Positions 35,263 to 43,986 of a stretch of 64,000 nt of DNA are shown piece by piece; the first letter of the stretch is position 1; each line of letters opens with the position of its first letter. The stretch comes from CAZEMR01 sp964513465 (GTDB lineage Bacteria > Bacteroidota > Ignavibacteria > Kapaibacteriales > UBA2268): assembly GCA_964513465.1 (NCBI GenBank), contig CAZEMR010000008.1, positions 1 to 64,000 of the forward strand. Reading direction: 5' to 3'. Below the pieces are notes generated by a model. The model was not told the origin of the DNA and did not search any database. It was given only the letters and a program-made list of their open reading frames with translations. The position numbers and the translations under genes are program-made.

Positions 35263-35979
35263 TCACAATTTGCCGATGCGGGCCAGGCTGGTGAACTGAT
35301 TGCCCGCTATTATTATGTGGTCGAAAATCCCGATGCCGATTATCGAGCCGGCTTCGCGCAGCTGGCGGGTTATCTCGATATCCTCGTTCGATGGCTGGGG
35401 ATTGCCGCTGGGGTGGTTGTGCATCAGTATCACATTTGCGGCAGAATCTGTGATTGCCAGGCGGAATACTTCGCGGGGGTGGACTATGCTGGCGTTCAGG
35501 CTGCCCTCGCTGACCTGCACTTCGCGGTATATCTGGTTGGCCGCATTGAGCAGCAGGACGTAGAATACTTCGTTTCTTCGGCCGCGCAGGCGCGGTATAT
35601 ATATACCGGCGACGTCTTCGGGCGAGCGGATAATTTTGCGGTCTTCGGAGGGTTCGGCAGCAATTCGCTTGCCGATTTCGAAGGCTGCGGCGAGTCCGAT
35701 AGCACGGGCATTGCCCAGCCCCGGCACTGCCCGGAATTCGCTGAGGTCGCACGCAGAGAGCTTGCCGAGCGATTCGTGGCGCTTAAGCAGCTCGCGGGCG
35801 GCATCGAGCGCGGAGAAGCCACGAGTGCCGCTGCTGATTAGTATTGCCAGCAGTTCGGCGTCGCTAAGTGCATTGGCGCCGTGCTTTGCGAGGCGTTCGC
35901 GGGGGCGTTCGTCTTCGCGCCAGTCGCGGATTGCCAGATAGGCGGTTTTGTCGGCAGTATAATTCTCGTCTTTTCTCAT
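35263..35979 (-). CDS. radC: RadC/UPF0758 JAB-domain protein
   Basis: 238 aa. The N-terminal helix-hairpin-helix UPF0758 domain (DERPRERLAKHGANALSDAE, then LSEFRAVPGLG) precedes a JAB/MPN metalloprotease-like domain. The JAMM metal motif is complete: His187 and His189 in MHNHPSGNPQPS, followed by NED. The family was once linked to DNA repair, but the biochemical role is uncertain. The start ATG overlaps the cutA stop (ATGA), so the pair is translationally coupled. It converges on ispG with only 13 nt between stops and no terminator. Confidence 0.93.
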   Translation of the reverse strand: MRKDENYTADKTAYLAIRDWREDERPRERLAKHGANALSDAELLAILISSGTRGFSALDAARELLKRHESLGKLSACDLSEFRAVPGLGNARAIGLAAAFEIGKRIAAEPSEDRKIIRSPEDVAGIYIPRLRGRRNEVFYVLLLNAANQIYREVQVSEGSLNASIVHPREVFRLAITDSAANVILMHNHPSGNPQPSNEDIEITRQLREAGSIIGIGIFDHIIIAGNQFTSLARIGKL

Positions 35980-36320
35980 TTTATCTGATTATTGATCTGA
36001 AGAACCTGCTGCATCCACTCGAGATATGGCGCATTGCCGCGGTCGAGCTCGACTGATATTATTTCGGGCACTTCGTCGGTATGGAGCTCTGTGACGCGGT
36101 TTTCGATTAGCTCCAGCTTTTCAGCGGATGTTTTTATCATCATTAGCATTTCGTGGCGTTCCTGAATTGCGTTCTGCCAGCCGAATACTGATATAAGATT
36201 CTGAACGATCGAGACGCAGGCGGCTATATTTTCCGATACGAGGATTTTTGCAATCTGGTATGCATTTTCGTAAGATTTGGTCGTGACGAAGACAATTCGA
36301 TAATTCGTTGCTTTTTCCAT
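35976..36320 (-). CDS. cutA: CutA divalent-ion tolerance protein
   Basis: 114-aa CutA1-family protein, a very stable trimer of ferredoxin-like fold implicated in divalent metal tolerance; its mechanism is unsettled. Recognisable elements are YRIVFVTTKSYENAYQIAK at the start, the AACVSIVQNL segment, EMLMMIKTS, and the C-terminal VPEIISVELDRGNAPYLEWM. It is the first gene of a two-gene minus-strand unit with radC, overlapping it by 4 nt. Upstream is a 60-bp divergent gap shared with the small membrane protein at 36381. Confidence 0.95.
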   Translation of the reverse strand: MEKATNYRIVFVTTKSYENAYQIAKILVSENIAACVSIVQNLISVFGWQNAIQERHEMLMMIKTSAEKLELIENRVTELHTDEVPEIISVELDRGNAPYLEWMQQVLQINNQIK

Positions 36321-36380
36321 TTTTTATACCATATATTTGCAGAACATAATTTGTCAAATTATTAATATAATATACGAAAA

Positions 36381-36659
36381 ATGATCGAAATTTTAATATT
36401 TCACCTGCATATAGCGGGAGTATTGTACGCTTTTACTAAAAACTGGCAGCGCCGCGGGATCAAGGACGGACTGCTGGCTATCGCAATTATCGGTCTGATG
36501 TTCGCAATCGGCTTGGCGCTTACTGGTACTCTGGCCAATGTGATATATCCGGACTCGTGGAATTCCATATATTTCAACGATGATACTCTCTCGCTTGTGC
36601 TTTTGCTTATTCCCGAATCAATTTTCTTTTATCATTTTTTTATGAAAGATAAGGAATGA
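36381..36659 (+). CDS. Small three-helix membrane protein coupled to a T9SS cargo
   Basis: 92 aa with hydrophobic segments at about 3-17, 30-52 and 68-85, and a short basic stretch (KNWQRRGIKDG) after the first. I cannot assign a family. Its stop codon overlaps the start of the large propeller protein (ATGA at 36656-36659), which implies translational coupling. It may be a lineage-specific membrane component with no direct role in secretion. The coding signal is supported by the overlap and a clean ATG. Confidence 0.7.
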   Translation: MIEILIFHLHIAGVLYAFTKNWQRRGIKDGLLAIAIIGLMFAIGLALTGTLANVIYPDSWNSIYFNDDTLSLVLLLIPESIFFYHFFMKDKE

Positions 36660-39388
36660 AAAATTCAGTCATCATTGTAATGTTTTGCATTGCGTCCGGC
36701 CTGATTGCTGCGCAGGAAACAATTGATTTCAGCCAAATGGATTCCCCACGAATTTTTTCCGAACAATATTATCAATTCATAAAAAGCAGGGATTACTCCG
36801 GCCGCGGCTACAAATGGACAGGTCGCTGGCTTTGGAACAGCCAGTTCCGGCAGGGCCAGGCCCAAAATGCCGCCGAATACCTCCGGGCCGCCCGCACTCT
36901 CGATTCATATCGATCAAAAAGAGATATTCCGCTTTCGCAATCCGGCTGGAGTCCGGTCGGGCCCAGGACACTCGGCAGAAGCTATGACACTGCTTCGGGG
37001 CATGGAATTGGCCGCATCAATTGTGTGGCTTTCCACCCGAGCGACCCGAATACTCTATGGATCGGCTCGCCGCATGGCGGCATCTGGAAAAGCACCACAG
37101 GCGGTCAATCATGGATACCGCAGGGCGACGAGCTGCCGGTCACCGCTATCAGCGATATTTGCGTCGATCCGAATGATCCGGATATTATATATATATCCAC
37201 TGGCGATTATGGTGTGGTCAGCCATCTCAGCCAGTTCAGTCTGTTCGGTAACGGATTCGGCATGGGAGTATTCAAATCCACCAACGGAGGCGATTCGTGG
37301 GCGCCCACCGGTCTGAGCTTTGAGTTGAGCGATTATCAGACCTCGCTGACGCGGCGGGTATTCGTGCATCCGGATAATTCAGATGGGCTTATTGCCGCAG
37401 GCACCAGCGGAGTATTTGTCTCCTCGGACGCCGGGGAAACATGGCAAAATACTTTCAAAAATATGATATGGGATATTGAAAAAAATCCTGCAAATCCTGA
37501 TGTTCTCTACGCATATTCCTTCAATGAACCATTCAGGCCTTCTGCAGACAGGCGGCTTATCAAATCCACCGATTTCGGCGCCACATGGGATACGCTCAAT
37601 ATCGATCTGCCCGCCGACAGCGTATGGCGCTGCGAGCTGGCAATATCCCCTATTGATAACGATTTGATATATCTGGTTGCCTCGAATAATCGCAATGGCT
37701 TTTTCGGACTATACTGCTCGACAGATGCCGGCGAGAGCTGGGAACGCCGCTCTTCGCACGAAGAAATCAATATACTCGACTGGTATGCCGGAACATTGCG
37801 GGGCGGCCAGGCCAGCTACGACCTGACGATCATTTGCGACCGCGAGGATAAAGACCGCATATATGTCGGCGGCGTCAATCTCTGGGGCTCGACCGATGGT
37901 GGCCGGACATGGGATATTATCTCGCACTGGGCGGACTTTTTCGGCGAGAGCCTGCACGCCGATCAGCATTTTTCCGCATTTAATCCGCTCGACGGTAAAT
38001 ATTATTTCTGCAATGATGGCGGAATCACCCGAACCAGTGCTGTGCACATAGGCCGCAAAGACTCCAGTGTCGCCCGGATCGATCCTGAGACCGAGCGCCC
38101 CTGCGAAGGCACCCCGGAATACCGTTTCCCGACGGTCTGGGAGGATATCAGCGAGGGTCTTGCCATAACGGAATTCTACCGGATCGGGCTGTGCCGCGAC
38201 CACGAGGGATATGTCACCGGCGGATCGCAGGATAATTCATGCTTTTATAATAACAAGTCCGAATGGATCAATTATGTGACCAACTATGACGGAATGGTGA
38301 CTATGATCGACCACCTCGACCCGGAAATCATCTATGGCGTATGGCAGATGGGCGGGCTTTGCCGCTCGATGGACGGCGGCAGAACGATCGAAACCCGGCT
38401 GGCCGATACGATAGACCATCGCGAGGATGAGGAAGCCTCGTGGGTTACCCCGTTTACGATGCACCCGGCCGATCCTGAAGTGCTTTATGCCGGATTCACA
38501 AATGTGTGGCGCAGCGACAATCGCGGTAATGACTGGCAGCGGCTTTCGGATTTCGCAAAATTCGAAGATGATTATGCATTTCAGCCAATCACACAGGTGG
38601 CGGTTGCCGGTTCGAATCCGGATTATATATATATCAGCAAATTATGCTCTTTTTTCCGGGATACTCCGGGCAGTGTCTGGCGCTCGAGTGATGGCGGAGA
38701 GGAATGGAAAGATATTTCCGGCGATCTTCCGGTGGCGTTCAATCATCCGGGCGCTGTTTGTGTGAATCCCTCGGACTTCGATAATGTATTCGTCGGTTTC
38801 AGCGGATTCGACGCGATTAACCGGGTGTTCGCATCCAACGACGGCGGCGATTCATGGGAAAACATTACTTATAACCTCCCGGCGCTGCCGGTTAATTCGC
38901 TGGTATTTGACCATTCCGGGTATGGGATTCTCTATGCAGCAATGGATATAGGAATATACTATCTCGCAACAGGATCGACCGAATGGCAGCCTTATAGCGA
39001 AAATCTGCCCAATTGTCTGATAAGCGATCTTTGCATTCACGCGAAAAGCGGGATGATATATGCCGCCACTCATGGCCGGGGAATATGGATGGTGAATCTC
39101 ATCGATCCGACTGACGTAAACGACCAATCCACAACGGAATACCTCGCAGTTTCGCCCAATCCGTCGCACGGCGAATTGAGCATTACCTCGGGCGGTCTTC
39201 CCATGGGGCGCGGAATACTCGAAATCGTAGACATTGCGGGGCGCGCGGTCTGGCAATCGGATATTCGGATCGATTCCGAATTATTTTCATTAAGATTAAA
39301 TCCGGGATTTATACCGGGAGTTTATTTTGTTAGAATAATCGGAGCGGACGGACGGCTTAGAACAGCTAAATTCAGCATTATCAAATAA
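36656..39388 (+). CDS. T9SS-exported BNR/sortilin-type beta-propeller protein
   Basis: 910 aa. The signal peptide MKNSVIIVMFCIASGLIAAQ is followed by a long propeller of Asp-box (BNR) blades: repeats such as FKSTNGGDSWAPTG, FVSSDAGETWQ, LIKSTDFGATWDT and WRSSDGGEEWKDIS recur at 40-60 residue spacing from about 100 to 800. This is the VPS10/sortilin- and sialidase-like fold, but I see no sialidase Arg triad context, so a binding role is more likely than a hydrolase. The last 75 residues (VSPNPSHGELSI, VDIAGRAVWQ, IPGVYFVRIIG) are a type A T9SS sorting domain. Translation is coupled to the 92-aa membrane protein. It converges on another T9SS cargo across a bidirectional hairpin. Confidence 0.88.
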   Translation: MKNSVIIVMFCIASGLIAAQETIDFSQMDSPRIFSEQYYQFIKSRDYSGRGYKWTGRWLWNSQFRQGQAQNAAEYLRAARTLDSYRSKRDIPLSQSGWSPVGPRTLGRSYDTASGHGIGRINCVAFHPSDPNTLWIGSPHGGIWKSTTGGQSWIPQGDELPVTAISDICVDPNDPDIIYISTGDYGVVSHLSQFSLFGNGFGMGVFKSTNGGDSWAPTGLSFELSDYQTSLTRRVFVHPDNSDGLIAAGTSGVFVSSDAGETWQNTFKNMIWDIEKNPANPDVLYAYSFNEPFRPSADRRLIKSTDFGATWDTLNIDLPADSVWRCELAISPIDNDLIYLVASNNRNGFFGLYCSTDAGESWERRSSHEEINILDWYAGTLRGGQASYDLTIICDREDKDRIYVGGVNLWGSTDGGRTWDIISHWADFFGESLHADQHFSAFNPLDGKYYFCNDGGITRTSAVHIGRKDSSVARIDPETERPCEGTPEYRFPTVWEDISEGLAITEFYRIGLCRDHEGYVTGGSQDNSCFYNNKSEWINYVTNYDGMVTMIDHLDPEIIYGVWQMGGLCRSMDGGRTIETRLADTIDHREDEEASWVTPFTMHPADPEVLYAGFTNVWRSDNRGNDWQRLSDFAKFEDDYAFQPITQVAVAGSNPDYIYISKLCSFFRDTPGSVWRSSDGGEEWKDISGDLPVAFNHPGAVCVNPSDFDNVFVGFSGFDAINRVFASNDGGDSWENITYNLPALPVNSLVFDHSGYGILYAAMDIGIYYLATGSTEWQPYSENLPNCLISDLCIHAKSGMIYAATHGRGIWMVNLIDPTDVNDQSTTEYLAVSPNPSHGELSITSGGLPMGRGILEIVDIAGRAVWQSDIRIDSELFSLRLNPGFIPGVYFVRIIGADGRLRTAKFSIIK

Positions 39389-39428
39389 TTTGATTTTATA
39401 TAAAAACTATTATTTAAATGATTGCGCC

Positions 39429-39462
39429 AAAAAAAAGGCCGTCCTGATTGCGGGACGGCCTT
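39429..39462 (-). terminator. Strong terminator between two convergent T9SS cargo genes
   Basis: Perfect 10-bp stem AAGGCCGTCC / GGACGGCCTT. The plus-strand sequence is preceded by eight A residues, so on the minus strand the stem is followed by eight Ts, which makes it a strong terminator for the 39486-41483 gene. It could also slow transcription from the plus-strand gene, though no plus T-run follows. Confidence 0.92.
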
Positions 39463-39485
39463 CGTATTTATATTGCTTTGCAGCA

Positions 39486-41483
39486 TTATTTGATAACATT
39501 GAGCATCTTTGTGATTCTCTCGCCGTTAACAACAAGAGATACATAATATGTGCCGCTGTTCATGCTTGCGGTGTTCAGGTTCACTGCGTGAATGCCTGCG
39601 TTCTGATACGAATCGAGCGCAACATTTACGAGCTGGCCAAGTGCGTTATGAATTTCGATGCGGACATTGGCCGCTTCGCCCAGATTGAAGGGAATCTCAA
39701 CAATGCCCTGTGCCGGGTTGGGATAGATGTCATAAAGCGTGCTGCTGTACGCAGGTTCTTCTACGACAGAGTTGGCTTCGCTCGAAATGGTCGAATAAAG
39801 AATGAATGATGTGATATCAACAATCTGACGATTCAGCGCCAGAGGAACGTTATAATCATCGTTGATAATACCGGATGCATGTGTAATCAAAGGAATGTTG
39901 TTCACATCGGGAACAATATTCGGGATCCATGTAACTTTGTGGAACGAGGAATCCTGGGTTTGATTCTTCGGGGTGGACCATGCACCGCCGTTCATCGGGC
40001 GATATGCTGTGAAGATATCGGTTGCGAGTGTAGCATTTACTGTTGTCTCCTGGATATTTCCGTCGTTATCCTGGAACGAGATAGGATAGTTCTGGTCAAG
40101 CTGGATTTCCATATTGGGGTCGATCCATTTAACAATCAGGTTGCTTCCGTCTTTTGTTTTGGCAAGCTGAATTTCGTTGCCAAGCGGATTGGTTCTATAA
40201 CGCAATACGAGTCTGTAGTTAGCATAATCGGATTTGTCCGAATCAATCGAATAAATATTGGGAAGACCGCCCAGATCGGCAATTTTGACCAGCGACCATG
40301 CGCCGTCTTTATATGATGCTTCCATCAGATGGATTTCGTCTGCACCTTCCTGAGGATTATTCGATAATGCAAGCGGGAATACATAGCTCCACTCGTTGTC
40401 GCCTGTGACGGCAAATGCCTGCATCTGGAATACGCCAGTCATGTATGCATCGGAATAATTGGTATTGGCAGTTTTGTAATTGTCGATCAGTGCTGCTGGC
40501 ATCTGATTCCAATCGCTCCAGTTCTGGCCAAGATCTTCCGATGTGGCCACGGAAATGAGGCGGGGCGAAGAAGTAGTTTCGCCAAAAATATTAGCAACGG
40601 CGGCATAGAGCTTGCCGTTAGCGTCTACATCGATTTCCATCGGGCTCTGATAGGTTCTCTGCGGATCGCTCGAAGGAATGAAATTGGCAGCCATAAACTG
40701 CTGCGGAATTGTGCTGGTGGCTACGTCTTTCTGTGCCATATCGAATGCAAAGAAGCCATAGGTGCCATACTGATAGCTGGTGTTGACCGGCGACAGCATA
40801 CCTGCGTTGAATGTATAGCCTTCCTGATTTTCGGGCGAAACATAGGATTTCATTTTCATAGCTGTCCACTGCTGGCCATTGCTGGGGTTATTCTCGGTCG
40901 GCGCTTCGTATGTTGCAGGAACATAGCTGCCGTCTTCCAAATAAATAAGCATTGCGCCGAACATATTCCATTCTGTGCCAGACTTCATGAAGAAGCTCTG
41001 GAACACACCAAAAGGAACTTCGTCCGGATTGGAAGTCTGGTTGTAATTAGTCACTGCGATCGAAGGCCAAATACCGCCGAAACCGGTCTCTGTAAAGAGC
41101 GCTGTGGAATCCCAGGTTGCGCCCATGTCGCTTGATTTTTTGACATAAACCGGAACGTGAGTAAGCTGGCCGTCGTCGTCATAAAGGAAATTGCCAGATG
41201 CCATGAACAATACGCCGCTATAAGGATCGTAAGCAAGCGGTGTGATTTCGCTCATGTGCACATAGTCAACGCGCGAAATACGGTCGATAACTGTATAATC
41301 CAGCGCCTGAGTCTGCGGTCGGGTAATCTTTTCGAACTTCGTATCCAAATTGAGCGGGATCCGGTCGAAATTGCCATAAGGCATATACTGCTGCTGCTCG
41401 TTTGCAGCCGGCATCTGCGCCGAAAGATTAGTTGCGAAGGCAAACAGTAAAGTTGCTGCCATCATGTAAAAAATGCGTTTCAT
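39486..41483 (-). CDS. T9SS-exported surface protein, function unknown
   Basis: 665 aa with signal peptide MKRIFYMMAATLLFAFATNLSAQ and a C-terminal type A sorting domain (DIYPNPAQGIVEIPF, NALGQLVNVAL, NSGTYYVSLVV). The middle has a few propeller-like blades (YVKKSSDMGATWDSTALF, SVATSEDLGQNWSDW), suggesting a degenerate BNR-type propeller. It is rich in Asn, Gln, Met and Tyr. It lacks the TATATA runs seen in neighbouring genes. It has a good ribosome-binding site (GAGGGAG, 9 nt before the ATG) and a strong terminator, together suggesting high expression. A major surface or envelope protein is my inference. Ligand and activity are unknown. Confidence 0.85.
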   Translation of the reverse strand: MKRIFYMMAATLLFAFATNLSAQMPAANEQQQYMPYGNFDRIPLNLDTKFEKITRPQTQALDYTVIDRISRVDYVHMSEITPLAYDPYSGVLFMASGNFLYDDDGQLTHVPVYVKKSSDMGATWDSTALFTETGFGGIWPSIAVTNYNQTSNPDEVPFGVFQSFFMKSGTEWNMFGAMLIYLEDGSYVPATYEAPTENNPSNGQQWTAMKMKSYVSPENQEGYTFNAGMLSPVNTSYQYGTYGFFAFDMAQKDVATSTIPQQFMAANFIPSSDPQRTYQSPMEIDVDANGKLYAAVANIFGETTSSPRLISVATSEDLGQNWSDWNQMPAALIDNYKTANTNYSDAYMTGVFQMQAFAVTGDNEWSYVFPLALSNNPQEGADEIHLMEASYKDGAWSLVKIADLGGLPNIYSIDSDKSDYANYRLVLRYRTNPLGNEIQLAKTKDGSNLIVKWIDPNMEIQLDQNYPISFQDNDGNIQETTVNATLATDIFTAYRPMNGGAWSTPKNQTQDSSFHKVTWIPNIVPDVNNIPLITHASGIINDDYNVPLALNRQIVDITSFILYSTISSEANSVVEEPAYSSTLYDIYPNPAQGIVEIPFNLGEAANVRIEIHNALGQLVNVALDSYQNAGIHAVNLNTASMNSGTYYVSLVVNGERITKMLNVIK

Positions 41484-41570
41484 AAATAAACTCCCTCAAA
41501 AATGTAGAAAAATGTAAAAATCTATCTGTTCAGAAAATCTATCCAAATACAAATAATCATCGCCGGATAA

Positions 41571-41588
41571 TCTTCGTCATCACGAAGA
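41571..41588. promoter_or_regulatory. Dyad symmetry in the divergent T9SS/mrp intergenic region
   Basis: Perfect 7-bp inverted repeat TCTTCGT-CATC-ACGAAGA, 88 nt upstream of the 665-aa T9SS protein and 181 nt upstream of mrp. It could be an operator or a small hairpin in the 5' leader of the minus-strand gene. No regulator is known from the sequence. Confidence 0.4.
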
Positions 41589-41768
41589 CACAATGATTTG
41601 CCAAAAAGTTACACTTATTTCCCAATTTGTTTGAATTATGTTAAGAAATGCAAAGTTATGAAAATTATTTCAATGTTAAAATATAATCTGACATTCCTTA
41701 ACAATCAAAACACGGCAAAGACGTGATATTTATTTTAGTCATGTCTAAAATATTTTCGGAAGTGAAGC

Positions 41769-42863
41769 ATGAATATGCCTGACAAGAATAAAATCGCAGC
41801 CGCAATTGGCCAGATCATCGACCCCGACCTCGGGCAAAGCCTCGAACAGCTAAACGCAATCAAAAGCATCACAATCGGCGACAGCAATGTAGCAATCGGA
41901 CTGGAACTAACCGGCCCGGTGAATTATGCCGCTAAAATAATTGAAAGCCTTTGCACTGAAAAAGTCAGAGAATTATATCCGGATATAAAACCAGACGTAT
42001 CAATCTCAGAAAATTATCCGGATTCGAAAAATCGTAATTTCCTTAAGGGCGTCAAAAACATAATTGCTGTGGCCTCCGGCAAGGGCGGAGTCGGCAAATC
42101 GGCAATTTCGTCCAATATCGCCGCCGCGCTCGCTCTCTCCGGCGCAAAAACCGGCATACTCGACGGCGACGTCTACGGCCCAAGCCAGCCCACAATGTTT
42201 GGAATGAGCGACCAGCGCCTGGTGGCCGAAACCGACAGCGAAGGCAATACGGTAGCCTATCCCCGCGAAAAATACGGAGTCAAAGTAGCCTCGATGGGAT
42301 TTGTGATGAACCGCGACGAAGCCGCAATAGTCCGAGGCCCGATGCTCGCAGGCTACTTCTCCATGCTATTCGAACAAGTAGAATGGGGAGAACTCGACTA
42401 TCTCGTTTTCGACCTGCCGCCCGGCACCGGCGACATCCAGCTTACGCTAACCCAGAAAATCCCGCTCACCGGCGCAGTCGTCGTCACCACACCCCAGGAA
42501 ATCGCACTCGCCGACGTCCGCCGCAGCATCGCAATGTTCCGTCGCGTGGACGTTGATATTCTTGGAATTGTCGAAAACATGAGCTATTTTACACCACCGG
42601 ATATGCCCGACAAAAAATACCACATATTCGGTAAGGGTGGCGGCAGCAAAATGGCCGACGAAGCCGGAGTCCCGATGCTCGGCGAGGTACCTCTCGATAT
42701 TGAAATGCGAGAAGCCAACGACGGCGGAGAACCCGTCGTCATAAGCCGCAAATCCAAACGCCAGGCAGAAGTGCTCGAAGAAATCAGCGCAGCAATCGCA
42801 TCCGGCGTACGTCGCATAAATGCCGAAAAAATCGCATCCGGCGATATTGAGATAAATATCTGA
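41769..42863 (+). CDS. Mrp/NBP35-family Fe-S cluster carrier ATPase
   Basis: 364 aa. The N-terminal MIP18/DUF59 domain (IAAAIGQIIDPDLGQSLEQL) is followed by a ParA/MinD-like ATPase with the deviant Walker A motif SGKGGVGKSAISSN near residue 105. DVYGPSQPTMFG, FDLPPGTGDIQLTL and ENMSYFTPPDMPDKKYHIFG are also present. In classical ApbC/Mrp a CxxC in that last segment binds the cluster. Here both cysteines are absent, as I recall from Bacteroidota Mrp proteins. It should help assemble or deliver Fe-S clusters, perhaps with the Nfu-type scaffold encoded 10 nt downstream providing the cysteines. A second ATG at 41775 is possible. Confidence 0.93.
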   Translation: MNMPDKNKIAAAIGQIIDPDLGQSLEQLNAIKSITIGDSNVAIGLELTGPVNYAAKIIESLCTEKVRELYPDIKPDVSISENYPDSKNRNFLKGVKNIIAVASGKGGVGKSAISSNIAAALALSGAKTGILDGDVYGPSQPTMFGMSDQRLVAETDSEGNTVAYPREKYGVKVASMGFVMNRDEAAIVRGPMLAGYFSMLFEQVEWGELDYLVFDLPPGTGDIQLTLTQKIPLTGAVVVTTPQEIALADVRRSIAMFRRVDVDILGIVENMSYFTPPDMPDKKYHIFGKGGGSKMADEAGVPMLGEVPLDIEMREANDGGEPVVISRKSKRQAEVLEEISAAIASGVRRINAEKIASGDIEINI

Positions 42864-42873
42864 TAAAAATTTA

Positions 42874-43119
42874 ATGAAAAATTTAGCGGAAATAGAATCA
42901 AAAATCGAAAGCGTCCTCGAAAAGGTCCGGCCCTATCTGGAGCTGGACCAGGGCGCAGTCGAATACGTCCGATTCCATCCGGAAACCGGCGTATGCGAAG
43001 TGCGGCTGCTGGGCAACTGCGCAGGCTGTCCGCTATCGCTGATGACGCTTCGCGCTGGCATCGAGCGCTACCTGTTAAGCGAAGTGGCTGAAATCAGCCG
43101 TGTTGAAGCCGTCCGTTAA
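42874..43119 (+). CDS. NifU/Nfu C-terminal domain Fe-S scaffold
   Basis: 81-aa protein consisting only of the Nfu domain. The cluster-binding pair is Cys49 and Cys52 in GNCAGCPLS, and the preceding EVRLLG and following LRAGIERYLL match the family. It binds a [4Fe-4S] or [2Fe-2S] cluster for transfer to apoproteins. It lies 10 nt after mrp, so they form an operon. Because that Mrp lacks its own CxxC, the pairing is functionally suggestive. The gene ends 65 nt before tRNA-Val. Confidence 0.95.
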   Translation: MKNLAEIESKIESVLEKVRPYLELDQGAVEYVRFHPETGVCEVRLLGNCAGCPLSLMTLRAGIERYLLSEVAEISRVEAVR

Positions 43120-43184
43120 ATTAAACATTAAATAAAATTTGGCAGAATAAAAATAATTTACTAAATTTGCAGTCTCTCAAATGG

Positions 43185-43259
43185 GGGCGAGTAGCTCAGT
43201 TGGTCCAGAGCGCCTGCCTTACAAGCAGGAGGTCGGGAGTTCGATTCTCTCCTCGCCCA
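43185..43259 (+). tRNA. tRNA-Val(TAC)
   Basis: 75-nt cloverleaf. The acceptor stem GGGCGAG/CTCGCCC pairs fully, the anticodon stem is CCTGC/GCAGG with loop CTTACAA, and the T arm is GGGAG-TTCGATT-CTCTC. The anticodon TAC reads GTA, with A as discriminator base. The 3' CCA is not encoded. Confidence 0.97.
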
Positions 43260-43323
43260 CACCCCCCGGCCGGGAAGTCCGGTCATAATTAATAACCGGC
43301 AGACCCGACGGGCAACAATATAA

Positions 43324-43409
43324 GCAGAAGTGGCGGAATTGGCAGACGCGCTGGACTCAAAATCCAGTGGGCTTAACAACCCGTGTGGGTTCGACTCCCA
43401 CCTTCTGTA
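43324..43409 (+). tRNA. tRNA-Leu(CAA)
   Basis: 86-nt class II tRNA with a long variable arm (TGGGCTTAACAACCCGT). The acceptor is GCAGAAG/CTTCTGT with a terminal G-U pair. The anticodon stem CTGGA/TCCAG encloses CTCAAAA, giving anticodon CAA for TTG codons. It is 64 nt downstream of tRNA-Val, probably co-transcribed. Its D-arm region is identical over 23 bp to the inverted tRNA-Leu(TAG) at 44228-44309. Confidence 0.97.
43330..43352 (+). repeat. Left arm of a 23-bp inverted repeat (tRNA-Leu D-arm)
   Basis: The 23 bp from GTGGCGG through ACGCGCT in tRNA-Leu(CAA) recurs perfectly in reverse orientation at 44281-44303 in tRNA-Leu(TAG). The identity is expected from shared tRNA structure, but it frames the gene-poor scar between them. 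Confidence 0.9.
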
Positions 43410-43418
43410 CTGAGCATT

Positions 43419-43457
43419 ATCCGCAAGTCCATATTAATCATGGGCTTGCGGATTTTT
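43419..43457 (+). terminator. Terminator of the tRNA-Val/tRNA-Leu transcript
   Basis: Stem ATCCGCAAG / CTTGCGGAT, extended by two G-C pairs across a mismatch, loop of about 11 nt, followed by TTTTT. It begins 10 nt after tRNA-Leu(CAA). Confidence 0.93.
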
Positions 43458-43669
43458 GATGTTATCACACGCTTAGGATAACATACATATGCTTATTACT
43501 GGTAATAGTATTTCGGCTATAACATCTTTAATTAATAACTCTGCTATTCCTTCGACCGAAAATCGCGCGAGGATTTTAAGGCTTTTTTCTATCTAGTTAG
43601 CTGCCAGATTTAAGCGGGAGACAACGCTCATAAACCACTGAAACCAACTTACTCATATTGACCGTCAGC

Positions 43670-43900
43670 TCATACCCGCCCCAAATAATCGCACTGCTGA
43701 TTAAGGCACTTGTTTTCAACTTCGAGCCGCCGGATATGCTCTTCCTTTCTTTTCCGGCTGCCGTAGCCGGTGAACGCTTCGGAATGATCCTGTTTATTGC
43801 TGCGTTTCCAGTTGGGACAAGTGTTTTCGGATACATCAATCCGGGGGTAATCTCCAAGTTTTTCTTCCTTCAAAAAGAATAATTTTAATTGCATTGGCAT
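43670..43900 (-). pseudogene. IS3-family transposase OrfA remnant
   Basis: A 76-codon frame whose second half reads SENTCPNWKRSNKQDHSEAF, then TGYGSRKRKEEHIRRLEVEN. This aligns residue by residue with the helix-turn-helix and leucine-zipper portion of IS3-type OrfA (pattern GVSxNTxYxWKRKYxxDGxEAFPGxGxxKxxEEEIRRLxxEN). The N-terminal half of OrfA is missing, the frame ends early after CDYLGRV, and no OrfB or terminal inverted repeats are present. It is therefore a dead fragment. It lies in the scar between the tRNA-Leu genes. Confidence 0.72.
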
Positions 43901-43986
43901 TAAATTATTTACTGAATTATCCAGGGAATTTCTTTTCCATTTAGGACTCCGTTATTGATAGTAATTTACTATCTTATACTCACTGA

